Shown here: positions 25,634 to 34,117 of the stretch, one piece after another
Position numbering within the stretch: position 1 is the stretch's first letter
Layout of the letters: each line of letters begins with the position of its first letter
NCBI GenBank assembly: GCA_025454405.1
Contig: JALOON010000096.1
Location: forward strand, 1-38,478
Reading direction: 5' to 3'
Source of the DNA: Oscillatoriaceae cyanobacterium Prado104
GTDB lineage: Bacteria; Cyanobacteriota; Cyanobacteriia; Cyanobacteriales; Microcoleaceae
DNA: 38,478 nt
The notes under the pieces: generated by a model
Database searches by the model: none
What the model saw: the letters and a program-made list of their open reading frames with translations, nothing else
Told to the model about the DNA's origin: nothing
Made by a program: the position numbers and the translations under genes

Positions 25634-28600
25634 ATGAGTGCAAATTTTACCCCTACTGACACTCAATTGATTTTAAAAAATTCCCGCCACAAGTCGATCG
25701 CCTTTATCGATCCTGACTTGGATGACTATCAAACTCTCGCTAGCGGCGTACTTTCCGGCACGGAGGCGATCGTCCTCGATAAAAATAGCAACGGCATCGA
25801 GCAAATTACTGCAAAATTGCAAGAAATCGCTTCTGCTGGCGAAACTGTAGGCTCGGTTCACATTTTTTCGCACGGCAATTCTGGCAGCTTGCAGTTAGGT
25901 TCCGCAACCTTAAATTCGGGTAACTTGAATCAGTATGCCAGCCAGTTACAAGAGTGGCGGACTGCCCTCAGCGACAAAGCAGATCTCGTACTGTACGGGT
26001 GCGATGTGGCTGCGGGTGACGGTGCTAATTTTGTCAGTCAACTGAGCGAATTAACTGGTGCCGATATTGCAGCTTCTACCGATTTAACCGGTGGCGGCGG
26101 CAACTGGAATTTAGAGTTTTCTCGGGGTAATATCGAAACACCGCTAGCTTTAACTACAGAGGCAATGGCAGATTACCGGGGAACATTAGCGACGATTGCC
26201 GTTACCAACAATAATGATAGCGGGTCCGGTTCTTTGAGAGCGGCGATCGCCTCGGCACAACCAGGAGATACAATTATCTTTGCTGCCAGCTTAGCCAACC
26301 AAACGATTACCCTAACCAGCGGTCAATTAGTAGTAGATAAAAACCTGACAATTGACGGCGGTGCTGCCTCGGGTTTGACTATCAGCGGTAACAATGCCTC
26401 TCGCGTTATCAACATGCAGGGAGCAATTACTTTCAATTTCAAAAATCTGACGGTTGCCAACGGCAAACTTACAGGTACGGATGAAGCTACTGGTGCTGGT
26501 GCTGGAATTCGAGGCAGCGACGGCAGCACTTTAACAATAGAAAATAGCCAGTTTAAGAACAATAGTGCTGGCTTTGGCGGTGCAATTTATACGGGCTTTC
26601 AAAGCACTAATACTGTAACAAACAGCGTTTTTGAAGGTAACGACGGGCGATCGGCTAACAGCGAACGGGGAGGTGGCGCGATCGCCACTAAAAGTGCAGG
26701 CTCTCTCACTGTTAAAGGCGCTACCTTTACTAACAACAAAGGTATTAACGGTGGGGCTATTAACCATCTTTTAGGCAATCTCACCGTAGAAGATTCCACC
26801 TTTTTAAATAACGATTCTACCGCCGGGGCGGGAGGAGTTCATACCAGCGGTTACGGCGGTGCAATTTACACTGATGGCGCTAATGCTTCCGGTCCCAACA
26901 GTACCCCTGGCAGCGTTGGCGGCACGATCGCCATTCGCAACAGTCGCTTTGAGGGGAATAAAGGCGCGGGACAAGGCGGCGGGATGTTTCTGTTTGCTTA
27001 TCCTCCAGATAAAATCATTATCGAAGGCAGCACGATCGCCAACAATCAGGTAATTAAAAGCTCGAATGGCGATGCTTTAGGCGGTGGCGTGCGGATTGGT
27101 AACGGTGAATTTACCATCAGCAATACTACTTTTGCTAACAATCTATCGCTCAATCAAGGCGGCGCTTTGTGGGTGGGAGAAACAGCACCCGGTACGATTA
27201 CCAACAGCACTTTTTCAGGCAATAAAGCAGAAGATCCAAACGTTCCGGGCAATCCCAGCGGGAAAGGCGGTTTGGGAGGTGCAATCTCGATCGCTACTTC
27301 TCAAGCTATTAGGATTACCAACAGCACTATTGCTAACAATTCTGCCGGATTTCAAGGCGGGGGATTTTGGGGTGGCGGCCTGCAAACTACTCTGAAAAAT
27401 ACGATCGTTGCTAACAATACTGCAGATAACGGCGGCAATCCTTGGAATATCAAACAAAATACCGGCTTCAAATTTAGTGACGGTGGTGGCAACTTTCAAT
27501 GGCCTGCCAAAAATCCCAACGATCCAAGCGATGTTAACGTGACAGATGCTGTTACGATTGCCGACCCCAAACTTGACGTTTTGCAAAACATTAATGGCGT
27601 ACTATTGATGCCGTTGCTAGCAGGAAGTCCGGCGATCGATAAAGGAGTTGCTGCTGGCGCGCCCGCTACGGATCAGCGCGGCGCGACTCGCCCTCAAGAT
27701 GGCGATACAATTCCAGGGGCGATCGTTGACAGCGGTTCCTTTGAATTTGGCAGCACAGTAACGCCAACGCCGACACCAACGCCGACACCGACACCAACTC
27801 CGGCACCGACACCAACACCGACACCAACACCAACACCGACACCAACACCGACACCGACACCAACTCCGGCACCGACACCAACTCCGACACCCACGCCCGC
27901 ACCGACACCCACACCTACCGGTACGACACCCACACCCGTACCGACACCAACTCCGGCACCAACGCCCACTCCTACACCAACTCCTGCCCCAACTCCCACG
28001 CCCGCACCAACTCCGGCACCAACTCCCACACCCGCACCAACTCCGACACCAACTCCGGCACCAACTCCCACGCCCGCACCAACTCCCGCACCCATCGATG
28101 ATGCGATCGTCGAACGCCTGAATGCCCCAGAAATCGGCAGCATCACCCCAAATGGAGTCCAACAAACTCTCAACGGCGGTGAAGGCCCTGATTTCATCAT
28201 GGGTGGCAGCATCAACGAGTCAGTTAACGGACTCGGTGGCGATGATACCTTGTTCGGGATGGGCGGCAGCGATAACATCGACGGCGGTGCCGCTAATGAT
28301 TCCCTCTTCGGCAATGACGGCACTGACTTAATTCTGGGTGATGCTGGTAACGATACCGCCTTCGGTGGCAAAGATAACGATACTGTTGTTGGCGGTGAGG
28401 GCAACGACTCGTTGAGGGGAGATAACGGCAAAGATACTGTTGCTGGCGGGATTGGCAGCGATACAATTTTTGGCGGCAAAGATGAGGATGTTTTATTAGG
28501 AGAAGATGGCGACGACTTCATCTCCGGCAACTTAGGCAAGGACACAATTAATGCTGGCAGCGGCAACGATACTGTATTCGGAAATGAGGATGATGACCTA

Positions 28601-29068
28601 ATTTTTGGGAAAGCAGGAAATGACACGCTGTACGGTGGCAAAGGCAACGACAGTCTCGGCGGTGGCGACGGTAACGATTCAGTTTTTGGCAACAATGACA
28701 GCGATTTGCTTGAAGGTTATACGGGCAACGATACGCTGTTCGGCGGTAAAGATAACGATAGTTTGTTTGGCAATGCTGGCAACGATTTGCTGTCGGGAGA
28801 TGCTGGGGACGATACTTTAATCGGCGGTTCTGGCAATGACGTGTTTTTGCTGAATCCAACTGCGGGAGTTGGTTTAATTGTTGATTTTCGCAAGGGCGAG
28901 GATTTAATTGGTTTGAATCCGAGGTTGAGTTTCAGTCAACTCGCGATTACTTCCAGCAACAACCAAACTTTAATTAGCATTGCTGCTAGCGATCGATTGT
29001 TGGCACGACTCAATAATGTTGCCCCCGGTACTCTTACTGCTAGCGATTTCACTCAGGTAACGATTTAA
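25634..29068 (+). CDS. RTX protein 3: DUF4347 - beta-helix - Pro/Thr linker - calcium-binding repeats
   Basis: A 1,144-residue paralogue, shorter mainly because its linker is shorter (about 710-820). DUF4347 at about 20-185 again has His80 (IFSHG) and Cys123 (VLYGC). The beta-helix region (about 188-700) ends GSPAIDKGVAAGAPATDQRG. RTX nonapeptides run from about 850 to 1070 and the end is SDFTQVTI. The gene is mosaic: one 71-nt stretch is identical to gene 2 only, and another 68-nt stretch to gene 1 only. AGAGGA lies about 9 nt before the ATG. It is followed by the same palindromic repeat and aattcatcgca sequence as gene 2, so the duplication included the downstream flank. Confidence 0.9.
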   Translation: MSANFTPTDTQLILKNSRHKSIAFIDPDLDDYQTLASGVLSGTEAIVLDKNSNGIEQITAKLQEIASAGETVGSVHIFSHGNSGSLQLGSATLNSGNLNQYASQLQEWRTALSDKADLVLYGCDVAAGDGANFVSQLSELTGADIAASTDLTGGGGNWNLEFSRGNIETPLALTTEAMADYRGTLATIAVTNNNDSGSGSLRAAIASAQPGDTIIFAASLANQTITLTSGQLVVDKNLTIDGGAASGLTISGNNASRVINMQGAITFNFKNLTVANGKLTGTDEATGAGAGIRGSDGSTLTIENSQFKNNSAGFGGAIYTGFQSTNTVTNSVFEGNDGRSANSERGGGAIATKSAGSLTVKGATFTNNKGINGGAINHLLGNLTVEDSTFLNNDSTAGAGGVHTSGYGGAIYTDGANASGPNSTPGSVGGTIAIRNSRFEGNKGAGQGGGMFLFAYPPDKIIIEGSTIANNQVIKSSNGDALGGGVRIGNGEFTISNTTFANNLSLNQGGALWVGETAPGTITNSTFSGNKAEDPNVPGNPSGKGGLGGAISIATSQAIRITNSTIANNSAGFQGGGFWGGGLQTTLKNTIVANNTADNGGNPWNIKQNTGFKFSDGGGNFQWPAKNPNDPSDVNVTDAVTIADPKLDVLQNINGVLLMPLLAGSPAIDKGVAAGAPATDQRGATRPQDGDTIPGAIVDSGSFEFGSTVTPTPTPTPTPTPTPAPTPTPTPTPTPTPTPTPTPTPAPTPTPTPTPAPTPTPTGTTPTPVPTPTPAPTPTPTPTPAPTPTPAPTPAPTPTPAPTPTPTPAPTPTPAPTPAPIDDAIVERLNAPEIGSITPNGVQQTLNGGEGPDFIMGGSINESVNGLGGDDTLFGMGGSDNIDGGAANDSLFGNDGTDLILGDAGNDTAFGGKDNDTVVGGEGNDSLRGDNGKDTVAGGIGSDTIFGGKDEDVLLGEDGDDFISGNLGKDTINAGSGNDTVFGNEDDDLIFGKAGNDTLYGGKGNDSLGGGDGNDSVFGNNDSDLLEGYTGNDTLFGGKDNDSLFGNAGNDLLSGDAGDDTLIGGSGNDVFLLNPTAGVGLIVDFRKGEDLIGLNPRLSFSQLAITSSNNQTLISIAASDRLLARLNNVAPGTLTASDFTQVTI
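27763..28095 (+). repeat. Low-complexity linker repeat in RTX gene 3
   Basis: About 330 bp of PT/PA-coding repeats, the shortest of the three linkers, with the shared TGTTPTPVPTPTP interruption near 27917. Confidence 0.9.
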
Positions 29069-29081
29069 TATTATCCAAGCT

Positions 29082-29133
29082 GTTTGTAGTGATGATTTGA
29101 GTTTTTCAGCGGACTGAAGTCCTCACTACAAAC
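29082..29133. repeat. Palindromic gtttgtagtga element downstream of RTX gene 3
   Basis: Arms at 29082-29092 and 29123-29133 pair over 11 bp around the ttcagcggactgaa centre, as in the two copies after RTX gene 2. A half copy (gagcggactaaagtcctcac) is at about 29260-29286. It lies between convergent genes and could terminate in both directions. Confidence 0.85.
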
Positions 29134-29319
29134 TAATTCATCGCAATTTATTGGTCTACCAGCAAGCTCGTAATTCTTTTCATTAGGAGATATTATAATT
29201 AAATCGATCGTTCCTTACGATACAATACGGCAATCAAACTGACTAAACTCAGCAAAATCGAGCGGACTAAAGTCCTCACTACGAACCCGATCGACTGCTG
29301 GTGAATGTCGAACTAATTC

Positions 29320-30600
29320 TTAAAAAATGAAGATTATTTCTACTTTCACCGCTGCACCTTCCCGCAGGAGCTCTATTTGGCGGATAAATTCTCGAAAATA
29401 AAACCTGCGTTCCGATTCTGACAAATCCAGCCAAAATTCGGTAAGAGAAACTGTTTGCGCGGTTTCTCGCAAATTTACTGGCGGTAGTTGCGCTAATTTA
29501 CTTTGCAGTTCGGCAATTTCAGTCCGAACTTTGTAGGCTCTCAAAGCAGCAGTTTCTGTATCTAAAATTCCGCTATCTATCAGCAAAGGCAGTTGCTCTA
29601 ATATTGCTTGTTTTGAGTCGATCGCCCCGACAATTCCTGCTTTAATTCCGTTCACATCCGGCATTTGCAGCGCGGCAACAGCAGCGGGCAAATCCTCACA
29701 GATTCTTTCAATAGTTAATTGCAGGATTTCTTGATAAGAAAACCCTCTGCATTTTGGCTGTTTGGGACAGTCGATCGGGCGCAAATAAAGGTATTCTTTA
29801 TCTTGGCGGTACGCAGTGACTTTTGATACTGTCATCGGCGATTTGCATTCGGCACAAACTGCTAAACCCGCCAGGGAACGGGGGCTGCTGGCCGTGCGGG
29901 GAGGCAGGCGGCGGTTGCGGCGCAGCAATCTATCTATTTGGGCTGCTTCTTCTCGGGAAATAATCGGGATGTGGGTATTAGAAATTACTTGACCGTTTTG
30001 ATAAGCCAAATCGCCTCGGTAAACGGGATTTGTCAGCCAGCGGCGGCCGGTGCTGGCGGAGATTTTTTTGTTGTATTTCTTGGCTAAATAGCGCACGGAA
30101 CCCCGCAAGGAGCCGTAGAGGAGAAAATGCTCAAAAAAGTCTTTGACGACTGGGGAAGTCGATTTATCGACGGTATATTTGTCTTTGCCCCGTCGGTAGC
30201 CGTAGGGGGCTTTTCCGGGTGGGGGCAGGGCTTTGATGCGGTTGCGAGCTTGGGCTTTGCGGATGCTGCGGCTGTGTTGGTTGCGCTGGATTTCTGCTAG
30301 GAGTTTGAGCAAATTGGCTTTGTTTTCTGTTTGGGTTTCTCCTAGTACAATTAGTTGAATGCCAAGGGTTTCGAGTTGGGTGAGTCGCGAACATATTTCT
30401 GGCACTGTGTCGCCAAGTTCTTCGAGTTTGTGAATTAATAAATATTGGATTTGTTCGGTTTCGCAGTCTTTTAGGAGTTGCTGGAGTTGCTGTCTGCCTC
30501 CTAAATCTTGATAAGTGCGATCGATTTCTTGTCCCCAAATTTCTGGTGCGGGGGCGGGTTCTAGTAGGGGTTCGCTGTAGGAGTAGGCGATGATTTTCAT
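29320..30600 (-). CDS. XisF-like serine site-specific recombinase
   Basis: A 426-residue protein of the cyanobacterial family that includes XisF, the fdxN-element excision recombinase. The ATG at 30598-30600 (MKIIAYSYSEPLLEPAP) is chosen because the family starts this way; the frame is open further upstream without similarity. The N-terminal resolvase-like domain has RTYQDLGGRQQLQQLLKDC and HKLEELGDTVPEICSRL. A Recombinase domain follows (APYGYRRGKDKYTVDKSTSP ... NPVYRGDLAYQNGQVI), then a zinc ribbon (CAECKSPMTV ... CPKQPKC) and a C-terminal helical region. The canonical Y-x-R-V-S catalytic motif is replaced by AYSYSEP, so the active serine cannot be assigned by eye. No nif or fdxN gene is nearby. 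It is convergent with the RTX genes. Confidence 0.82.
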   Translation of the reverse strand: MKIIAYSYSEPLLEPAPAPEIWGQEIDRTYQDLGGRQQLQQLLKDCETEQIQYLLIHKLEELGDTVPEICSRLTQLETLGIQLIVLGETQTENKANLLKLLAEIQRNQHSRSIRKAQARNRIKALPPPGKAPYGYRRGKDKYTVDKSTSPVVKDFFEHFLLYGSLRGSVRYLAKKYNKKISASTGRRWLTNPVYRGDLAYQNGQVISNTHIPIISREEAAQIDRLLRRNRRLPPRTASSPRSLAGLAVCAECKSPMTVSKVTAYRQDKEYLYLRPIDCPKQPKCRGFSYQEILQLTIERICEDLPAAVAALQMPDVNGIKAGIVGAIDSKQAILEQLPLLIDSGILDTETAALRAYKVRTEIAELQSKLAQLPPVNLRETAQTVSLTEFWLDLSESERRFYFREFIRQIELLREGAAVKVEIIFIF

Positions 30601-30870
30601 TGGGTAGTTGGCATTAGTGTTGTGAATTGATTTTTTACCGCGGATGGGGCAGATGAGCGCTGATGTAGGCGAAGCCTTCGGTGCAGGGTACACAGATTGG
30701 TTGATGTTTTTGAGAAGTGTTACCTGTTTTCCTTTTTGCTCGATCGATCGTTAGCAATAGCATAAAAAAAATAGTTGTGTGGCGTTCTGCGATGATTTTC
30801 GTTTATTTTTTGGGGACTTATCGATAATTTACTTTTATTGGATCTGCTATGTATTGCAATGATACAGGGA

Positions 30871-30899
30871 TTGCACATCTAAAAAAAATTTGTTATAAA
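30871..30899 (+). promoter_or_regulatory. Sigma-70-type promoter for a second candidate small RNA
   Basis: TTGCAC at 30871-30876 and TATAAA at 30894-30899, spaced by 17 bp, in a strongly A/T-rich stretch. Confidence 0.45.
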
Positions 30900-30905
30900 A
30901 AATTG

Positions 30906-31015
30906 AAGTAAGAAAAACTTAGATAGTCTCTGGGTTTGAGTTTTTTAACTTGAGATTTAAGTTTGATTACTGGTATTCGCTTGTTATGCCCAGCCAAAAA
31001 GGCGGGGCATTTTAT
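30906..31015 (+). ncRNA. Candidate small RNA, about 110 nt
   Basis: The region between the promoter at 30871 and a Rho-independent terminator at 30986-31014 has no ORF. It contains ggtttgagttttttaacttg, whose parts can pair weakly. Both neighbouring genes are on the minus strand, so a plus-strand terminator here has no protein gene to serve, which is the main reason to suspect an RNA gene. The start is estimated from the -10 box. Confidence 0.4.
30986..31014 (+). terminator. Rho-independent terminator
   Basis: atgccc-a-gcc pairs with ggc-g-gggcat around an AAAAA loop, followed by tttattgttt on the plus strand. The other strand lacks a T run after the stem, so it is oriented for plus-strand transcripts. 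Confidence 0.7.
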
Positions 31016-31079
31016 TGTTTAAACGATCGATGCTCAAGTTGCAAACAGGGACGATCGCACTGCTGTTAATCTAAAATCC

Positions 31080-31460
31080 TCAATTCCCAATCTCAAATCT
31101 CAAATCGCTCAGTTCGATCGTGTTACCATCTGGATCTCGGACAAACAAAGCGGCTCGACCTGAAGCGCTCATTTGAATCGGGCAATTGTAGGCAATTAAT
31201 TGTTGTTTTGCAGCCTCTAAATCAGCTACTGAAAATGCCAGGTGTCGGTTGCGCCCCCATTTTTTGGAGTCTGCTGCATCGGGGGCGATTTTTTCGGCTA
31301 GAATGAGGTGAATTTGAAAGTTGCCGACTTGATACCAGATACCGGAAAATTTTAAATCTCTCTCTATTTTTGACAGTCCCAATACATTGCTGTAAAAGTG
31401 TTCTGACTGTTCGAGGTTGGAAACAAGAAGAGCCGCGTGGAGGGATTGAAGAATTTGCAT
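31080..31460 (-). CDS. VOC (glyoxalase/bleomycin-resistance fold) family protein
   Basis: A 126-residue protein with two beta-alpha-beta-beta-beta modules. The first begins MQILQSLHAALLVSNLEQSE (His8), and the second has NRHLAFSVADLEAA (His73) and ends FVRDPDGNTIELSDL (Glu116). These residues are placed to bind a metal as in glyoxalase-type enzymes and ring-cleaving dioxygenases. The substrate cannot be told. The ATG at 31458-31460 is used; a TTG three codons upstream is possible. It is divergent from the short-chain dehydrogenase gene across a repeat-filled spacer. Confidence 0.85.
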   Translation of the reverse strand: MQILQSLHAALLVSNLEQSEHFYSNVLGLSKIERDLKFSGIWYQVGNFQIHLILAEKIAPDAADSKKWGRNRHLAFSVADLEAAKQQLIAYNCPIQMSASGRAALFVRDPDGNTIELSDLRFEIGN

Positions 31461-31474
31461 TTTTCCCAAAAAGT

Positions 31475-31568
31475 TTTAAAATAACGTTTCAAAAAAATGT
31501 TTCAAAAAATAGTTGAGAAAGGTCGTTGCAAAAAGTTGTTTGAGAAAGTTGTTTGAAAAAGTTGTTTT
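31475..31568. repeat. Degenerate short tandem repeat in a divergent promoter region
   Basis: Imperfect copies of about 15 bp (agttgtttgagaa, agttgtttgaaaa, agttgtttttt, and gtttcaaaaaaat variants) fill most of the 179-bp space between the VOC and SDR genes, where both promoters should lie. Confidence 0.65.
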
Positions 31569-31639
31569 TTATTTGATCGGCAAGTGCAGCAGCTATTTGG
31601 TATGATAACACAGTCGATCGTTCTTAACCTATCGAAAAC

Positions 31640-32335
31640 ATGAAAGGCAAACAGGTACTGCTGACGGGTGGCACGGGAGGACTAGGACTCGGAGTTACGC
31701 CAACTGTGCTAGCTGAAGGTGGAGACGTAACCATACCTTACACCAGCCTGCAAAATGTGGAGCGCCTCAAGCAAATTTTGCCTCCTGCTGATTTTTCCAG
31801 AATTCGCTTCGTGCCTGCAAATCTGTCAGACGAAGCATCGGTTGAACAACTGATAAATGGCATGGGAAAGGTAGATGTTCTCATTCATTTAGTCGGTGGA
31901 TTTTCTATGGGACCAACTCACGAATACAGTTTTGATGCCTGGAAAAAAGATTTTGACCTCAACTTGAATACTGCATTTCTTGTATGCAAGCACAGTCTCG
32001 CAAAAATGTTAGAAAACGGTTACGGGCGGATTGTCACGGTGGGTTCGCGGGGGGCCGAACAGCCGGTGGGACAATTGGCAGCTTACTGCGCTGCTAAAGC
32101 TGGTGTGGTAGCGCTGACAAAGGCGATTGCGGATGAAACAAAAGGTACTGATATTACTGCTAATTGCGTTTTACCAAGTGTAATCGATACTCCGAGCAAT
32201 CGATCGGTCATGGGTGCGGAAAATGCCGATAAATGGGTGAAACCGGAATCCTTGGCGGAAGTAATTTGCTTTCTCGCTTCTGCAGCAGCAAAAGATATTC
32301 GCGGCGCTGCAATTCCAGTCTACGGTAATGTTTAA
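31640..32335 (+). CDS. Short-chain dehydrogenase/reductase (SDR)
   Basis: NAD(P)-dependent oxidoreductase of 231 residues, usual for classical SDRs. The Rossmann motif TGGTGGLG is at residues 9-16. The second motif, normally NAG, is replaced by LVGG at 84-87. The catalytic Ser136 (TVGSRG) and Tyr149-x3-Lys153 (YCAAK) are in place, followed by the VLPSVIDTPSN substrate loop. The lack of the usual NNAG motif is seen in a subset of SDRs. The substrate is unknown. The last codons lie inside an 81-bp tandem duplication. The ATG at 31640 is the first in frame. Confidence 0.88.
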   Translation: MKGKQVLLTGGTGGLGLGVTPTVLAEGGDVTIPYTSLQNVERLKQILPPADFSRIRFVPANLSDEASVEQLINGMGKVDVLIHLVGGFSMGPTHEYSFDAWKKDFDLNLNTAFLVCKHSLAKMLENGYGRIVTVGSRGAEQPVGQLAAYCAAKAGVVALTKAIADETKGTDITANCVLPSVIDTPSNRSVMGAENADKWVKPESLAEVICFLASAAAKDIRGAAIPVYGNV

Positions 32336-32491
32336 CAGGTAGAAAGAAGCAGGTAGTAATTGAGACACAAGAAATCGTGTTTTTCTAGGATTTACAGTCC
32401 TGACAGGGTAGTTTAACAGGTAGAAAGAAGCAGGTAGTAATTGAGACACAAGAAACCGGGTTTTTATGGGATTTACAGCCCGGACAAAGTA
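32330..32491. repeat. Tandem 81-bp direct repeat starting in the SDR stop codon
   Basis: Two adjacent copies (32330-32410 and 32411-32491) start gtttaacaggtagaaagaag and carry a gaaaccgggttttt-type motif. The first copy includes the final Val codon and the TAA of the SDR gene. The copies differ mainly in their middle. Confidence 0.85.
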
Positions 32492-32540
32492 GAGTCGTAA
32501 AAACCAGGTTTCTACCTCCTCAAATGTCAACTATCAACTC

Positions 32541-32632
32541 TTCCTCCTTCCCTCTTCCCTTTTCCTTCTTCCTTCTTCCTTCTTCCTTCTTCCTTCTTCC
32601 TTCTTCCTTCTTCCTTCTTCCTTCTTCCTTCA
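32541..32632. repeat. Heptamer microsatellite (cttcctt)n
   Basis: A run of cttcctt units, about ten of them near-perfect, ends 5 bp before the hom stop codon region. The same heptamer occurs at about 8050-8079 before pilT. Confidence 0.9.
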
Positions 32633-32637
32633 ACTGT

Positions 32638-33957
32638 TTACAAAACTCGCAGGATGCTAGCAACTTTATCGATCGATTCCATCTGCCGAATTTCCTCAAT
32701 TGCCTGTTGAAAATTGCCTTCTCTCACGTCGTGAGTTACCACGACTATTTCTGCTAAATCGCCGTGAATTCCTGTTTGCACGACTGATTCTAAACTAACT
32801 TTGCGATCGCCGAAACAAGTACCGAGCATCCCGATTACCCCAGGCGTATCGCGGGTGAGAAATCGGGCGTAAAAACGGGTGACAAGTTCTTCGATCGGAG
32901 CTATTTTGCAGTAATGTTGGTGAGTGCAACTCAGCAAAGGATGGGGAATCGGAATCGTTTCTGTTTTCAGAATGGCGGCAATATTCATAATATCAGATAC
33001 TACGGCGCTAGCGGTCGGACCCGCACCCGCACCGCGACCGTATAACATCAACTGCCCGATCGGCTCTCCTTCGACTAAAATTGCATTGTAAACGCCGTTA
33101 ACGCTTGCCAGCGGATGAGTTTTCGGGACGAGAGTCGGATGCACTCGCAAAGACAACTGTTCGCTTTCTCCTCCGGTTCGATCGGCATTGCTAAATGTAT
33201 TATCCCGAGCGATCGCTAATAATTTAATTACAAAACCCAGCTTGTCGGCGTAGTCAATATCGGCCGCACTAACTTGTTTGATTCCTTCGCAGTAAACATC
33301 ATCTAATTTGATGAGTCCGCCAAAAGCTAGCGAGGCTAAAATAGCTATTTTATCTGCCGCATCCAATCCATCTACATCTGCTGTCGGATCGGCTTCTGCA
33401 AAGCCTAATTTCTGGGCATCTTCCAGCACTTCGTCAAAGTCTGCACCTTCTGTTTGCATCCGCGTCAGAATGTAATTAGTCGTGCCGTTGACGATGCCGG
33501 TGACTGTTTGAATGCGGTTTTGACCTAAAGATTGTTTGAGAGTTTGAATGACTGGAATGCCGCCGCCGACAGCAGCTTCTAGCATGACATAAATGCCCTT
33601 TTCGTTGGCAGCATCGAAGATTTCGCTGCCATAGCGGGCGATAACTGCTTTGTTAGCGGTGACGACGTGCTTGCCGTTGGCAATAGCTTTCAGGATGAGC
33701 GATCGAGCCGGTTCCAATCCGCCGATCAGTTCTACTACAATATCAATTTCCGGGTCAGTGACGATCGCTTCTAAGTCATCAGTCGTCAGCACATTTGGTG
33801 GCAATTGTAAAGAGCGCGATCGAGAAATATCGCGCACTCCCACCCGATGAATTTCCAATTCCTGCAACAGCGGGTGGCGATTTTCTGGAGAGAGCAAAAT
33901 CTCCGCCGTTCCCGTACCGACTGTACCCAAACCGAGCAAACCAATTTTGAAAGCCAC
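32638..33957 (-). CDS. hom: Homoserine dehydrogenase
   Basis: Reduces aspartate semialdehyde to homoserine with NAD(P)H, the branch point to threonine, methionine and isoleucine; cytosolic. The chosen start is GTG at 33955-33957, giving 439 residues (MAFKIGLLGLGTVGTG), the family's usual length; an upstream in-frame start would add 19 residues without similarity. The N-terminal Rossmann domain has GLGTVGTG. The catalytic domain has VNGTTNYILTRM and the conserved DPTADVDGLDAADKIAILAS with the catalytic Lys. A C-terminal ACT domain (TPGVIGMLGTCFGDRKVSLE to the end) suggests feedback control by threonine. The gene stands alone; its 3' end abuts a heptamer microsatellite. Confidence 0.95.
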   Translation of the reverse strand: MAFKIGLLGLGTVGTGTAEILLSPENRHPLLQELEIHRVGVRDISRSRSLQLPPNVLTTDDLEAIVTDPEIDIVVELIGGLEPARSLILKAIANGKHVVTANKAVIARYGSEIFDAANEKGIYVMLEAAVGGGIPVIQTLKQSLGQNRIQTVTGIVNGTTNYILTRMQTEGADFDEVLEDAQKLGFAEADPTADVDGLDAADKIAILASLAFGGLIKLDDVYCEGIKQVSAADIDYADKLGFVIKLLAIARDNTFSNADRTGGESEQLSLRVHPTLVPKTHPLASVNGVYNAILVEGEPIGQLMLYGRGAGAGPTASAVVSDIMNIAAILKTETIPIPHPLLSCTHQHYCKIAPIEELVTRFYARFLTRDTPGVIGMLGTCFGDRKVSLESVVQTGIHGDLAEIVVVTHDVREGNFQQAIEEIRQMESIDKVASILRVL

Positions 33958-34041
33958 GACTTTGACCCGTTGAAACTCTAATCTACAACCATTGTACGAT
34001 CGGCGCGCATTCACAGAATGCCCGGAGCCGCAACTTCTTTA

Positions 34042-34074
34042 AGAAACCGGGTTTCTTAAAGAAACCCGGTTTCT
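34042..34074. repeat. Perfect 16-bp palindrome of the agaaaccgggtttctt family
   Basis: The arm agaaaccgggtttctt at 34042-34057 and its exact inverse at 34059-34074 are separated by one base. Each arm is itself nearly palindromic. Single, degraded copies of the motif occur at about 11484, 15450, 16800, 16860, 32450 and 32500. Confidence 0.85.
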
Positions 34075-34117
34075 GGGGGGGTACTCGATAGAGATGAAAA
34101 ATGTTTGATCTCAAAAT

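Larger units (their letters stand above)
30601..31079. other. 479-bp spacer with candidate small RNA
   Basis: There is no protein-coding frame. A degenerate ccgcggatgggg...gcgctgatgtaggcg repeat is at about 30640-30675. The right half holds a promoter, about 110 nt of sequence and a terminator, annotated separately. Confidence 0.5.
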
